Below are positions 47,075 to 56,976 of a stretch of 64,000 nucleotides of DNA, in pieces (positions within the stretch are counted from its first letter, which is position 1; every line of letters begins with the position of its first letter). Location: assembly GCF_023101685.1 (NCBI RefSeq), contig NZ_CP082164.1:9951001-10015000 (forward strand), given 5' to 3'. The stretch comes from Bradyrhizobium sp. 186. GTDB taxonomy: Bacteria > Pseudomonadota > Alphaproteobacteria > Rhizobiales > Xanthobacteraceae. Under the pieces are notes generated by a model. It made no database searches, had not been told where the DNA came from, and saw only the letters and a program-made list of their open reading frames with translations. Both the position numbers and the translations under genes were made by a program.

Positions 47075-49875
47075 GTAGCTCCTTCTGCAGAGTGGCTTTG
47101 CGTATTTGATCGGAACGTGCGCTACGGAACCCCACAAGAGGGATACGGCAAAGAAACTATCGATCCTCTCGATCTATATGGCATTGACGACGATCCGCCC
47201 CGCCTGAACGAAAGCAAGGAAACGCTGAACCGGCAAGAAATTGTTGATGTCCTTTCCCCCTCACCTTTTGACGAGCAAGGTCAGAGACATCTCAGGCTCG
47301 CCGGTATTCACGAATACGAGGCAACCCGCCTCCCTCCCCGGTTGTTCTATATCTGTCGATGGTTTGGAAGGATCATAGATCAACCCGCCTCAATTTGGTG
47401 GGCAGGCGGGTACGTTTCGCTGCATTCCGCACTGTTGAATCAGATCGAATGGTATCTTGATCAAAGCGACAAGAATATCAGCTCGGAAGCCAAGCACCTA
47501 TGGACTCTGCTTATTCACAAATTTGGCAACTCACCTAAGAGCGATCATTCGCAATATCACAGCATCGCAAAAATCAAGACTAGAGGCTGGTCGGCGCTGC
47601 TACGTTATGAGTTCGAAGAATCCATTAGACCGTTCATAGTGAGCAAAAGACCCTTCAAAGCAAACTCAGCTCCTCCAGAGGGTAGCTGGAATGAACTAGG
47701 CAGCGGCGCAGTAGTGGCTCTAGAAGTAAAGTTTCCGGCCCAGGGAATTGACGAGCTCGACGTTGCGCCAGAACAGCTCTACCAACATTTTCGAGCAGTG
47801 AGGGACGGACTGGAACGGGGCGCCGCACTCTTGAAGGCACTTGAGGTTCGCTATTGGCGAACAGCAAGCTTCGAGACCGATTCAAGACCGGGCGAACGAT
47901 ACTTGAGTGGATCCGATCGATATCTACATTGGATTCGACGTCTCTTTGATCAACTTTCGATCGCTGATCCCAGCCGTGTACGCGCTGATTTTCTTTTGTG
48001 GCCGCAAGATGAGGAGTACTTTTTTGACAAGTTAAAGCTTCACGCTTGGGCCAAATCCTTTTTTTCCGGCAAGGAGGTCGGGGAAGGCCTACTCAGACTT
48101 GACGAACAAAGTTTTTGGAATGGATATAATCGTCGAGAGCTACTCCATTTGCTTAGGATTCGCTGGAATGATCTCCCGCGCTCGCCCCGAAAGAAAATCG
48201 AAAACCGTATCGTAGCTGGGACTACAGTAAGACCCGAGGAAGCTCCTCTCGATGCAAGAAAGCGCCGAGCGAGTACCGCAGCATCAATGCTCGGGTGGTT
48301 GAGCCGTAACGAGTGCGAACTCTCAAGAACCACATCGAAACGCCTTCCGAACCTGCGGGCCCAAGTTCAAGACTGGAATGACGCATGGGAGCTCACCGCC
48401 GACCATAGTATGGACGGCAGGACAGGATGGGTATCCATCAAAGACGACCCAGGAAATATCATCGACCTTCCGATTTCCGAGACAATTGCAGCCGCTGAGC
48501 AAAATTCCACTCGGCCCTTTATGGAGTTTACTGAGTACCGACCATTCAATGGTCTAGTCAAGCAACGCCCCCAACGCGCACTCGCCGCGCTGGCTTTCCA
48601 AGCGCGGCGCAACAACTTTCCGCTACGAGCTTGAGAAACTGCGCTAGCTGAGTGGCCGACTGGACTACCGTCCCGACTCCAGTGGTTGTTCGCGGAGCGG
48701 CTGTCGCGTGTGCCTTCAAACCTACTAGGCGAGATCGCGCACTATGCCTCACAATGGCTAAAAAGAATTCTGCCAACTCTCGCACAGATAGACCCCAACA
48801 GAGCACTTCGCGTTTGGGACTCAGTGCTGATCGGTTTAACGGCAGGCGGAGCAGACGCTCTGAAAAGTGGCGTTGGCGACACTTTTGTAGGAGGAAAACC
48901 CCAAGGCTATTCGCGGAGAACTTACACGCACGCCATCAATGGTCCGGTCGGCGTCATGACCGAAACTCTCTATCAAATACTTGATGATCGCAAAATCGGA
49001 CATCAGGCGAGTATTCCTATCGACATCCGCTCTAGGATCGAAAACGCCCTCAGTACGCTTGGCGAAGGCGAAGATCATGCAGTGTGTGAAACGACAAGTC
49101 GTCTGACGTGGCTCTACTATCTTGATCCGAACTGGGTAAAGCTTCGCATAATCCCTTTCTTCGCTCTGACCAACGATCAAGCCGAGCCTGCTTGGAACGG
49201 ATTTCTTCACAATCAGCGTCTTGGCGACACAGAGTTGTTTGCGCTGCTGAAGCCAAACTTTCTTAGGCTGTTCGAAGTCGTTCAAAACTGGAGATGGGAT
49301 AGTCAACCCATCGATCGGCTTCACCAATTTCTCGTTCTTGCATGTTATTGGAATACTCAATCAAATCAGTACGTGAACTTCTCTGAAGCCCGTCTTGCAC
49401 TTCAGCGTTCAACCGACGACGGCAGGTCTGAGGCCCTCTCGTTTCTCAATTCAATAATTGCTGACCAAGACGTGTGGGACTCATTCGGAAGGACCTTCAT
49501 CGCGAAGGCTTGGCCGAGAGAAACGGCGTACCAGACCCCGCAAACGTCGCAACGGTTCGCCGCGATTGCGGAGAATTCGGGAATCCATTTTCCTGATGTT
49601 GTTCAAAATATCTTTCCGCTTCTCGTACCGACGACCCGGCTTGATTTGTTTGTTTACAGGGCAAGAGAGAGGGATGATGGAGAAAGGGCCTCAGCTGACC
49701 TGCCTCGAAAGTTTCCAAATGACATGGTCGCATTGCTTGACCGGCTGGTGCCGGAAGACCCGGCTCTCGCTCCTTACGATCTCGGAGGCCTTGTGAAGCT
49801 CTCGCGGAGGCTAACGCGGCTTTGCGGCAGGATGCGAGGTGGAGGCGGCTAAATCGCATTGCCCACACTCGTTAG
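46076..49875 (+). pseudogene. Long SIR2-domain protein gene, broken by two in-frame stops
   Basis: One frame runs from 46076 to 49852 but is cut by TAG at 47072-47074 and TGA at 48632-48634; after each stop the same frame resumes with sensible sequence (VAPSAEWLCVFDRNVRYG; ETALAEWPTGLPSRLQWLF). The N-terminal SIR2 domain has VVFFCGAGISRPAGLPGF, IVTTNFDLLFERA and LVYLHGRL, so its NAD-binding and catalytic positions are present. The rest, about 900 residues, is unrecognised and probably helical. At the 3' end another frame continues EANAALRQDARWRRLN to 49875, suggesting a further 1-bp deletion near 49810. Large SIR2 proteins often deplete NAD in phage defence. The AT-richer composition suggests transfer. 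Confidence 0.75.
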
Positions 49876-50133
49876 GATCCCTAAAATCGCGGCGCTGTCG
49901 GCTTGAGCCATTCATGCAACTTGCACATTTGACCGCAATACTCGCCTCGGTAAGTCAGGTGAGCCTCGCACCGCAAGAAGCATCGTCTTCCGAGATGGGT
50001 CGGCAATGCGACAGTGAAAACTAGCTCGAACGTTGGCTGCGAAGACGGCGACGCGCCAGCGTGTGATCAACGATTCCCGAGTTTGCGCGCAGCTTTCCAC
50101 CCATCGCCAATGCACTGCTCTGTCCTAAGGCGC

Positions 50134-50285
50134 CCCCCTACCCCGAAAATCAATGCTCCGCAGCACGATCCCCGGCGGGGTGCCCTCGAACTCCGTCGCC
50201 TGATATTTCCACGCAGGCTTCGATGCGCTCGTGCAGGCGGGTGAACTGGGCTTCGCGCTCGTTGGGCCTGGCGCGCACGCCCGGC
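50134..50285 (-). pseudogene. DUF1488 gene fragment (duplicated 3' end)
   Basis: About 140 bp closely match the end of the DUF1488 gene at 53411: both contain AAAATCAATGCTCCGCAGCA and, further on, CTTCGCGCTCGTTGGGCCTG, in the same orientation. This copy lacks five bases after TGATATTT, so its frame is broken, and the 5' half of the gene is absent. With 53405-53556 it forms direct repeats around the ftsZ cassette. Confidence 0.8.
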
Positions 50286-50397
50286 GCTAGTGCTGCGCGC
50301 GTTAACCGTCCATTAACCAACGCAGCCTAGCCTGAACTCATCGTCCAGCCATCATTAGCCCGAAATGCCTTCCCGGTTCGCTCCAGGAGAAGCGCCG

Positions 50398-50910
50398 ATG
50401 TGCGTTGCGTTGTTGACGTATGCCGATCTCAGTGCCCGCCTCAATATCTCTCGCGAGGCCGCTCGTTCGCTTGCCAGACGACGCCGGTTGCCGCGCTCGC
50501 GTTCGGATGATGGCAAAGCCCTGGTGAGCGTTGATTTCTCCGAACTCCGGTACATGCCCCGCCCACGAATTGACCGCCAGGCAGACCACATCGCCGCCGC
50601 CATGGCAAAGATCGAGGCATTCAGGATCGAGGCATTCAAGGCGGAGGTCGCGCGGCTCGAAGCAGTAGCAACCGGCTACAGGGCAGATTTCGAGCGCGAG
50701 CGCGAGCGCGCCGATCGCCTGGCCGTCGAGCTGCTGCAGGCGGCTGCCGAGACGATGGCAGCCAATGCGTGGGTGGCACGACTGGAAGACGAAGTGGCGG
50801 CGCTGCGGACCGGTCGCCGGGCTGGCGGCGCAATCGCGGGACAAGCCGCGCGTCGATTGGGACATCTGGCCGCGGCCATCGTGGACGCAGACCGCGCGGC
50901 TTGCAGGTAG
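50398..50910 (+). CDS. Helix-turn-helix coiled-coil protein of unknown function
   Basis: A 170-residue protein. The first 30 residues contain a likely DNA-binding helix-turn-helix, YADLSARLNISREAARSLAR followed by basic RRRLPR. A long Glu/Arg/Ala-rich helix (about 60-140) probably forms a coiled coil (FERERERADRLAVELLQAAA). The layout recalls plasmid KfrA-like DNA-binding coiled-coil proteins, but I cannot assign a family. The ATG at 50398 has AGGAG eight bases upstream. It lies 51 bp before the ftsZ gene and is probably in its operon. Confidence 0.7.
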   Translation: MCVALLTYADLSARLNISREAARSLARRRRLPRSRSDDGKALVSVDFSELRYMPRPRIDRQADHIAAAMAKIEAFRIEAFKAEVARLEAVATGYRADFERERERADRLAVELLQAAAETMAANAWVARLEDEVAALRTGRRAGGAIAGQAARRLGHLAAAIVDADRAACR

Positions 50911-50961
50911 CACTCGATACTTTCTCAATCCCCGGCCTGCCGGAGCAACCGCGAGGACAGA

Positions 50962-52221
50962 ATGACTGGCATCACCGATATTCGCGAGATGAAGGCACGC
51001 ATTGTCGTGTTCGGGGTCGGCGGCGCCGGCGGCAATGCCGTCAACAACATGATCACGGCCGGGCTGCAGGGGGTCGACTTCGTCGTCGCCAATACCGACG
51101 CGCAGGCGCTTGCCATGTCGAAGGCGACGCGCCTCATCCAGCTGGGCACAACGGTGACTGCAGGCCTTGGCGCCGGCTCGCAGCCCGAATTGGGACGCGC
51201 CGCAGCCGAGGAGGCAATCGATACGATCCGCGATCATTTGACCGGCGCGCACATGGTGTTCGTGACTGCCGGCATGGGCGGCGGTACCGGCACCGGGGCT
51301 GCACCCATCATCGCCAGGACTGCGCGCGAGCTCGGCATCCTCACGATCGGCGTGGTCACCAAGCCATTCTACTTCGAGGGCCAGCGCCGCATGCGCTTTG
51401 CCGAAGCCGGCATCGAGGAGTTGCTGAAGACAGTCGACACCCTGCTGATCATCCCGAACCAGAACCTGTTCCGGGTGGCCAGCGAGAAGACCACATTCGC
51501 CGATGCCTTTGCCCTTGCCGATCAGGTGCTTTATTCGGGTGTGGCCTGCATCAGCGACCTCATCGTCAAGGAAGGCCTGATCAATCTCGATTTTGCCGAC
51601 GTTCTCTCCGTGATGCGAGAGAAGGGCAAGGCCATGATGGGAAGGGGCGAAGCTTCCGGCGAGAAACGCGTGCTCGCCGCCGCCGTGGCCGCAATTTCCA
51701 ATCCATTGATCGAGAACCCCTCGATCAAGCGCGCCAGTGGCCTCATCATCTCCATCACCGGCGGCAGGGATCTCATGCTGTTCGAAGTCGACGAAGCTGC
51801 TACCCGCATTCGCGACGAGGCCGACCCGGACGCCAACATCATCGTCGGCGCGTCGTTTGATGAAAGCCTCGAAGGTATCGTCCGCGTCTCAGTGGTGGCG
51901 ACCGGAATCGATAATCTTGACCCGGCGCAGCAGACGCAACCGGCGGAAAGCCCACTCACGCAGCTCGCCGGCAGGCTGCGCAACGACAGCCGCCGCATCG
52001 CCGATCGCATCGAGCGCGGTGCACCGCTTCCGCAAGTGGAAAGCCCGCCGCTTCGCCCGGAGGCCCGCCACCCCGCGGGGCAACCAGCAAGGCCGAATCT
52101 GGAATATGCGCGCCACGCGGCTCCTCAGCCGCACGATCCTTACGGCCGCTCCTCTGCGCGCAATGCGGCCGACGAAGGCATTCTCGATATCCCAGCCTTC
52201 CTGCGCCGCGCGGCCAACTGA
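50962..52221 (+). CDS. ftsZ: FtsZ-family cell-division GTPase (second-type, short linker)
   Basis: A 419-residue FtsZ. It has the N-terminal [17 protein letters not shown], the GTP signature [12 protein letters not shown] at about 105-116, the T7-loop NLDFADV, and a conserved C-terminal peptide [13 protein letters not shown] that normally binds FtsA or ZipA-like partners. All polymerisation and GTPase residues I can recognise are present. The linker before the tail is short, unlike the long (about 590-residue) main FtsZ of rhizobia, and there are no dcw-cluster genes here, so it is an extra copy. It lies behind an HTH gene and inside direct repeats. Confidence 0.9.
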   Translation: MTGITDIREMKARIVVFGVGGAGGNAVNNMITAGLQGVDFVVANTDAQALAMSKATRLIQLGTTVTAGLGAGSQPELGRAAAEEAIDTIRDHLTGAHMVFVTAGMGGGTGTGAAPIIARTARELGILTIGVVTKPFYFEGQRRMRFAEAGIEELLKTVDTLLIIPNQNLFRVASEKTTFADAFALADQVLYSGVACISDLIVKEGLINLDFADVLSVMREKGKAMMGRGEASGEKRVLAAAVAAISNPLIENPSIKRASGLIISITGGRDLMLFEVDEAATRIRDEADPDANIIVGASFDESLEGIVRVSVVATGIDNLDPAQQTQPAESPLTQLAGRLRNDSRRIADRIERGAPLPQVESPPLRPEARHPAGQPARPNLEYARHAAPQPHDPYGRSSARNAADEGILDIPAFLRRAAN

Positions 52222-52619
52222 GCGGTCGGACGAACCAGAGTTACTTGTCTCCAATGCCGGAAATGGACCGCTGCTACGCGGCTCTAAAGCGCGATGAGAT
52301 TGGGCTTGGCTGGTTGCCGTGGTGCGCTCCCTCTCCCGCTTGCGGGGGAGGGCTGGGGGTGGGGGTGTCGCCCCAATCGAGAGTCCCAGTGTGGAGAGAG
52401 CCCCCACCCGGCGCTTCGCGCCGACCTCCCCCCGCAAGCGGGAGAGGTTGAGCGAGCCCGCCGCTCGCATCGATTCAACCAAAACTCATTCCACTCCAGG
52501 AGTCCGCGTGCTCGACGCATGCCGGTCGGCATGCTGGCGTTGACGACGGGAATTTCATCGGCGAATTCCGAACGTCAGATCTGCGGACGACCTTCCAAGG
52601 TGCGTAGTGCGCCGATCCT
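52222..52619. other. Intergenic stretch between ftsZ and a convergent gene
   Basis: Apart from a type D repeat at 52329-52448 I see no gene here. The ftsZ gene and the coiled-coil gene converge, so this region may hold terminators rather than promoters. Confidence 0.5.
52329..52448. repeat. Type D palindromic repeat
   Basis: CCCTCTCCCGCTTGCGGGGG and CCCCCCGCAAGCGGGAGAGG are the arms; GTCCCAGTGTGGAGAGAGCC lies between. It is similar to 45262-45403. Confidence 0.7.
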
Positions 52620-53267
52620 TCACGCTGCCGTGCTGCGCGGGTTCTCCGCTGCTTCGCTTTTTTCCGCCTCCTTGTCGCGCGACAGCCATGCCGGGAAACG
52701 AAGCAGGCGATCATTGTTGTCTTTTGGCGGTTCGATGGACCCCTCATTGGCCGAACTCGGGAGGTCCAGTGCAGCGTGGCCGACTCGCACCGCATCCGCG
52801 CGCTGATCCAGTTCGCGCAACAGGGGATCGATTACACTGTCGATTTCGGTCGCCACCGATACTAGAAAACTATTGAGCTCGCGGGCCTCGGGCACAACTG
52901 CCGCAGCCTGCTCGATCGCCTTGCAGAGACCATCGACAACAGGTGCAAACGCGCTCCCGGCCTGTTTGATTCGGGTTTTGATCGCTTCGATTTCGCCCAA
53001 GGCGCGATCACGCTCCCGCCTGTTCTTCTCCTCCGAAAGGCGGGCTTCGATTTCGGCGATCTGAGCCGTCAGGGTCGCGGCTTCGGACGCAAGAGCATCG
53101 CGTCGTCCGCGCGCGCGATCGAGATCGCGACTGAGATTGTCCACTAAGTCGTCCTTTCCGAACATTGCATTGCTCCGTAGGACAGCCGTGGCGCGAACCG
53201 CCAGCCCGCCAAGCAGATGAAAGGCTGGAACAGGCATCAACTTCGGGCGCGTCACATGGGCCGACAT
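52620..53267 (-). CDS. Coiled-coil protein of unknown function
   Basis: A 215-residue protein whose middle (about 35-105) is a strongly predicted coiled coil (NLSRDLDRARGRRDALASEA; LSEEKNRRERDRALGEIEAI), followed by a helical domain (LCKAIEQAAAVVPEARELNS) and an acidic, charged end. ATG at 53267 follows GGGGGAT; upstream ATGs at 53312 and 53303 have weaker signals. It converges on the ftsZ gene and lies inside the direct repeats, so it may belong to the same cassette. No family recognised. Confidence 0.6.
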   Translation of the reverse strand: MSAHVTRPKLMPVPAFHLLGGLAVRATAVLRSNAMFGKDDLVDNLSRDLDRARGRRDALASEAATLTAQIAEIEARLSEEKNRRERDRALGEIEAIKTRIKQAGSAFAPVVDGLCKAIEQAAAVVPEARELNSFLVSVATEIDSVIDPLLRELDQRADAVRVGHAALDLPSSANEGSIEPPKDNNDRLLRFPAWLSRDKEAEKSEAAENPRSTAA

Positions 53268-53410
53268 GGTGATCCCCCAATCGTCCACATTAGGCGACCG
53301 CATGGTTAACAAGTAGTTAATTTCAACAGTTGATGCGGCAACGGGGCCGCGGATGCGATCGAAAATGCGCGAAGCTTGCGCACGCTCGCGGTGCGAACCG
53401 TCGCCTCCCC

Positions 53411-53689
53411 CTACCCCCGAAAATCAATGCTCCGCAGCACGATCCCCGGCGGGGTGCCTTCGAACTCGGTTGCCTGATATTTGCGTTCCACGCAGGCTTC
53501 GATGCGCTCGCGCAGGCGGGCGAACTGGGCTTCGCGCTCGTTGGGCCTGGCGCGCGGGCCGCGCTCGAGGTCGTCCATCGCGGAGGTCGAGATCGCGCAG
53601 GCGATCTCCTTCGTGCCGTCCTGCATCGAGAACTGGACGATCCCCCGATCCTGTTCGTGGCCGATGAAGCGGCAGCTGGTGAGCGTCAT
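53411..53689 (-). CDS. DUF1488-family protein
   Basis: A 92-residue protein that begins MTLTSCRFIGHEQDRGIVQF and ends EFEGTPPGIVLRSIDFRG; the middle IACAISTSAMDDLE is typical of DUF1488, small proteins of unknown function in Proteobacteria. This is the intact copy; its 3' third is duplicated at 50134. Confidence 0.8.
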   Translation of the reverse strand: MTLTSCRFIGHEQDRGIVQFSMQDGTKEIACAISTSAMDDLERGPRARPNEREAQFARLRERIEACVERKYQATEFEGTPPGIVLRSIDFRG

Positions 53690-53739
53690 GGGTTGTTCCT
53701 TTACGCGATTGCTTTGTAAGCGACACTCCCGATGAGGCG

Positions 53740-53818
53740 AGAGCCCTCACCCGGCGCTCGGGACGATGCTTCGCATCGCCCGGACACGCCGACCTCTCCC
53801 GCGAGCGGGAGAGGTGGA
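53740..53818. repeat. Type D palindromic repeat
   Basis: CCTCACCCGGCGCTCGGGAC, an inner GATGCTTCGCATCGC hairpin, and ACCTCTCCCGCGAGCGGGAG make an imperfect inverted repeat between two minus-strand genes. Confidence 0.65.
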
Positions 53819-53842
53819 GCAAGACCGCGGCCGTGGCTGGCT

Positions 53843-54139
53843 TCAGCCCTCACCATTGAGTCTTGCGAAATCGTCGAACAGCGCGGCCACCAGCGCGCGG
53901 TGCCGCGTGTCCTCGGTGGGCAGGGTCGCGGCGTAGAGGTTGAGCAGATAGCGCGCCTTCACCGCGGCCTCCGGCCACGACGCGGCGGGCACCGTCATCA
54001 TGCGGTTCTGGAGATCGGACTCGCGCTCGCGCAGCTCCCTGACATTGGTCTCGACCTCGGCCAGCGCGCGGCGCAAATCGGTCGCCTTCTGGGCGGCCAT
54101 GCCGCGATGCTTGTCGAGATCGACCGGATGGTCAGTCAT
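53843..54139 (-). CDS. Small helical protein of unknown function
   Basis: A 98-residue, mostly helical protein: MTDHPVDLDKHRGMAAQKAT, then RRALAEVETNVRELRERESD, then a tail ending ALFDDFARLNGEG. It looks like a short coiled coil followed by a helical bundle. Its ATG at 54139 overlaps the upstream gene by 8 bp, so the two are probably translated together. The pair has no assigned role that I recognise. Confidence 0.65.
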   Translation of the reverse strand: MTDHPVDLDKHRGMAAQKATDLRRALAEVETNVRELRERESDLQNRMMTVPAASWPEAAVKARYLLNLYAATLPTEDTRHRALVAALFDDFARLNGEG

Positions 54140-54401
54140 TGGCGGCGCTCGCATCGATACGTTGCGCATCCGCGAGGTCGACCGAGCCGATCGCGCGCAT
54201 CTCGATCGCACCGCCGCGCGCGCCTTCGACAGGTACGGTGATCATGGTGGCGATGCGGCGGTAAGCCGAGAAGGACAACCCCTCGATCATCTCCTCGTCG
54301 GTGACGACCTCATAGGCACCGGCCGGCAACTCGCGCTCGATGCCGCGGATGTGGAACGGATGCTTGAATGTGATGGTTTCACGCCGCGAGCGGATGGTCA
54401 T
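54132..54401 (-). CDS. Small protein of unknown function
   Basis: An 89-residue protein, MTIRSRRETITFKHPFHIRG to RAIGSVDLADAQRIDASAAN, with beta-strand-rich composition and the motif LPAGAYEVVTDEEMIEGLSF. Small rhizobial proteins of this kind have no known role. ATG at 54401 matches the conserved start; a longer reading to 54473 lacks support. Coupled to the next gene by an 8-bp overlap. Confidence 0.7.
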   Translation of the reverse strand: MTIRSRRETITFKHPFHIRGIERELPAGAYEVVTDEEMIEGLSFSAYRRIATMITVPVEGARGGAIEMRAIGSVDLADAQRIDASAAND

Positions 54402-54823
54402 GCGCGCCTGCCTTTCGCAAAGAGGGCCCCAACCGACGCCAGCTGTGCCGAACATGCGCCCGTTGCGTTGCAATAGCCAGCACTATCCTCACCAGCCGCG
54501 TGCACCGAGGCCGCGGCGCGACCCTCGCGCGCGGCGTTTTAGCCCTCGCAATCGGCGTGGTGCAGGCGTACGCTTCATCGCATCACTGCAACTCGCGCAA
54601 CGGCATCGACCGGTGACCGAGGGTCATTTGCGCTGCCGCCGGCGAGTTCGGCAGCGCCAATCTCGGCCGCGGCACCGCGAGCGCCGCGCTGCGGCTGGCG
54701 CGAAAGCCGCCGCGCGACGGCGACGTAGACATGGACTTGGACGTGCGCGTCTGCACGCCGCGCGGGCGGGTGCTGCAATCGGACGAACTCAGCGAATTCG
54801 AACCTCCACAGGAGACGGACGTC
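54402..54823. other. Intergenic stretch without a convincing gene
   Basis: About 420 bp, GC-rich. Open frames occur on both strands but none has a start signal, family mark or plausible composition. The last part probably carries the promoter of the small gene at 54824. Confidence 0.5.
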
Positions 54824-54958
54824 ATGGCCAAGGGACAGCAACGCAGCAACCGCGAAACCAAGAAACCGAAGAAGGACAAGGCCAAAGTGATCGCCGCGGC
54901 GCCGACCCGCAAGGAAGCCGGCTGGCAGCCGGATTTCGGGCCGGCGAAGAAGAAGTAG
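54824..54958 (+). CDS. Small basic protein of unknown function
   Basis: A 44-residue protein MAKGQQRSNRETKKPKKDKA, then WQPDFGPAKKK at the end. Highly Lys-rich, it may bind nucleic acid. CAGGAG stands 10 bases upstream of ATG at 54824. Similar short basic proteins occur in rhizobia, to my recollection. A longer reading from 54731 has no good start. Confidence 0.6.
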   Translation: MAKGQQRSNRETKKPKKDKAKVIAAAPTRKEAGWQPDFGPAKKK

Positions 54959-54987
54959 GGCGCGAGGCGACCAGGGCGCGCGCGGCC

Positions 54988-55203
54988 TTCCCTTCTCCCC
55001 TTGTGGGAGAAGGTGGCATAGGCGGCCGTCGGCCGCCGTTCTTAGGAACGCCGATGCTTTGCATCGGCTATGGCGCCGGATGAGGGGTCTCTCTCCGGAA
55101 ATTCTGACGCGAGAGATTCACGCGCGGAGAATGACCCCTCACCCGTCTCAATCGCGCGGAGCGCGATTGATCCACCCTCTCCCACAAGGGGAGAGGGAGA
55201 AGC
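54988..55203. repeat. Type D palindromic repeat, extended
   Basis: CCTTCTCCCCTTGTGGGAGA to CCTCTCCCACAAGGGGAGAG are the outer arms, with inner hairpins GCCGATGCTTTGCATCGGC and CAATCGCGCGGAGCGCGATT. It separates the small gene from the DUF2235 gene. Confidence 0.65.
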
Positions 55204-55278
55204 GACCGCTATCGTCTCTTGTCTCCCGCGCTTTTGCGCTATACTCGCCCGGGTAGCATTACCGGGAGGGGTTGACCT

Positions 55279-56625
55279 GTGGAGCACGAGCGCAAGTCCG
55301 AGCCGAAAAATCTCGTCATCTGCTGTGACGGCACCGGCAACGAGATCTCCGAGAACATCTCCAACGTCCTGAAGCTGTATCGCTGCCTGCGCAAGACCGA
55401 CAAGACGCAGCCGCGGCAGCTGGTGTTCTACGATCCCGGCGTCGGCACGGTGACGGAGCCGACGACGTGGCACCGCTGGAAGGCCAACATCAATCTGGTG
55501 CTGGGGCTCGCCACCGGCTACGGGCTCGACGACAACGTGCTCTCCGCCTACTGCTTCCTGGTCGAGCATTACGCGCCCGGCGACAAAATCTATTTGTTCG
55601 GCTTCTCGCGCGGCGCCTATACCGTGCGGGTGCTGGCGGGGCTGATCCACAAAGTGGGACTGATCTCGCCGGAGCAGGCGAATCTCGCAGGAAGTGGCCT
55701 CGTCGCCTACAAGCAATATTCCGGCAGCGGGCGCGGCAACGATGTGGCCGACCTCACCGACGTGGGCTCCGACGAGGACGGGCCGCTGCCGAAGGACAAG
55801 TTCGATCTCGCGGCGCAGTTCGCGCGCATCACCTCGTCGCGCTGGCCGACGATCCATTTCATCGGGGTCTGGGACACGGTGGCGAGCGTGATCGTGCCGC
55901 GCGCCGACCGGTTCTATTGGCCGAGCCTGGAGGAGCTGGCCTTCACGCTGCGGGACCCGAGCGTGCAGATTTTCCGCCAGGCGATCTCGATCGACGAGCG
56001 GCGCTGCATGTTCCGCCTGAAGGCGTGGAGGGAGCCGCAGGAGTACTGGAGCAACCGCTTCGTGCCCGACGACAGGAAGGAGCCGCAGGACATCTTGCAG
56101 GTGTGGTTCGCGGGCGTGCATTGCGACGTCGGCGGCGGCTATCCGGAGGCCGAGAGCGGCGTGTCGAAATTCCCGCTGATCTGGATGATCGACGAGGCGG
56201 CGAAGGCGGGGCTGAACTTCAACCCGCGCACCGTGAACCAGCTCGCTTGGGGCATCCAGCGCAAGAACAGCCCGTTCAGCTATGTCGCGCCGGATTTCGA
56301 CGGCAAGCTGCACAATTCGATGACGCTGCCCTGGCGCGTGCTGGAATATGTGCCGAAGAGCGCGACCTACAAGGAATGGCCGGAGCGCAAAGTATTCCTC
56401 GGCTTCTACATCCCCGATTGCGAACCGCGCCCCATCCCCGAAGGCGCGCATGTGCATGAGAGCGTGGTGAAGCGGATGGCGACGATGCCGGGCTACCGGC
56501 CGGTGAACCTGCCGAAGAGTTTTGTGACGGTGCCGATGCCGGCGCCGCCGGGAGAGGTGGAGGCGGTGACGGGGGAGGTGGAGGTGCGCAATGACGGTGA
56601 TGGAGGCAAGCTGGCGCCACACTAA
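55279..56625 (+). CDS. DUF2235-domain alpha/beta hydrolase
   Basis: A 448-residue protein starting with GTG. The N-terminus (KNLVICCDGTGNEISENISN) and the nucleophile elbow YLFGFSRGAYTVRVLAG (GFSRG) are DUF2235 marks; VWDTVASVIVPRA and HCDVGGGYPE carry the usual Asp and His regions. This fold includes Tle1-type type VI lipases, but no secretion genes lie here, so a cytoplasmic hydrolase role is equally possible. The length is normal for the family. Confidence 0.85.
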   Translation: MEHERKSEPKNLVICCDGTGNEISENISNVLKLYRCLRKTDKTQPRQLVFYDPGVGTVTEPTTWHRWKANINLVLGLATGYGLDDNVLSAYCFLVEHYAPGDKIYLFGFSRGAYTVRVLAGLIHKVGLISPEQANLAGSGLVAYKQYSGSGRGNDVADLTDVGSDEDGPLPKDKFDLAAQFARITSSRWPTIHFIGVWDTVASVIVPRADRFYWPSLEELAFTLRDPSVQIFRQAISIDERRCMFRLKAWREPQEYWSNRFVPDDRKEPQDILQVWFAGVHCDVGGGYPEAESGVSKFPLIWMIDEAAKAGLNFNPRTVNQLAWGIQRKNSPFSYVAPDFDGKLHNSMTLPWRVLEYVPKSATYKEWPERKVFLGFYIPDCEPRPIPEGAHVHESVVKRMATMPGYRPVNLPKSFVTVPMPAPPGEVEAVTGEVEVRNDGDGGKLAPH

Positions 56626-56631
56626 AAGTGT

Positions 56632-56756
56632 CGTCCCGGCGAAGGCCGGGATCCATAACCCCAGGGAGAGGTTTGGCGAAGATTAGTCGTTCGGTACGCC
56701 TACCGCCTCTAATTGTTAGATTCCGCGGTATGGGTCCTGGCCTTCGCCAGGACGAC
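56632..56756. repeat. Intact type C palindromic repeat
   Basis: Arms CGTCCCGGCGAAGGCCGGGA and CCTGGCCTTCGCCAGGACGA, with CCATAACCCCAGGG and GGTATGGGTC inside. It is a further uninterrupted relative of the repeat used as IS110 target. Confidence 0.75.
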
Positions 56757-56976
56757 ACCGTGGGCGGAGCACCACCTCCACACCCCACCACCTCCACTTT
56801 CCCCCTTCTCCGCCACTTTTCATTAAAATTCTCACCCCCGCCTTAGCTGTATCGCATCATCTCTTTTCCATGATCGGAACCGACCACCGCGCCCCTTTTG
56901 GGTGAGCGTGATCCTCTCGGAAAACCGCTGCGCACTTTTCCGGATCATGCTCCCGCGGAATTGGAGGAGAGTGCCA

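Noticed and set aside
46076..49875. Recoding (selenocysteine or amber readthrough) in the SIR2 gene
   Set aside because: One stop is TGA and the other TAG, and no downstream stimulatory structure was noticed. Decay or sequencing error is simpler.
55042..56622. A 526-residue open frame antisense to the DUF2235 gene
   Set aside because: His/Arg-rich shadow with no family mark; DUF2235 motifs are on the other strand.
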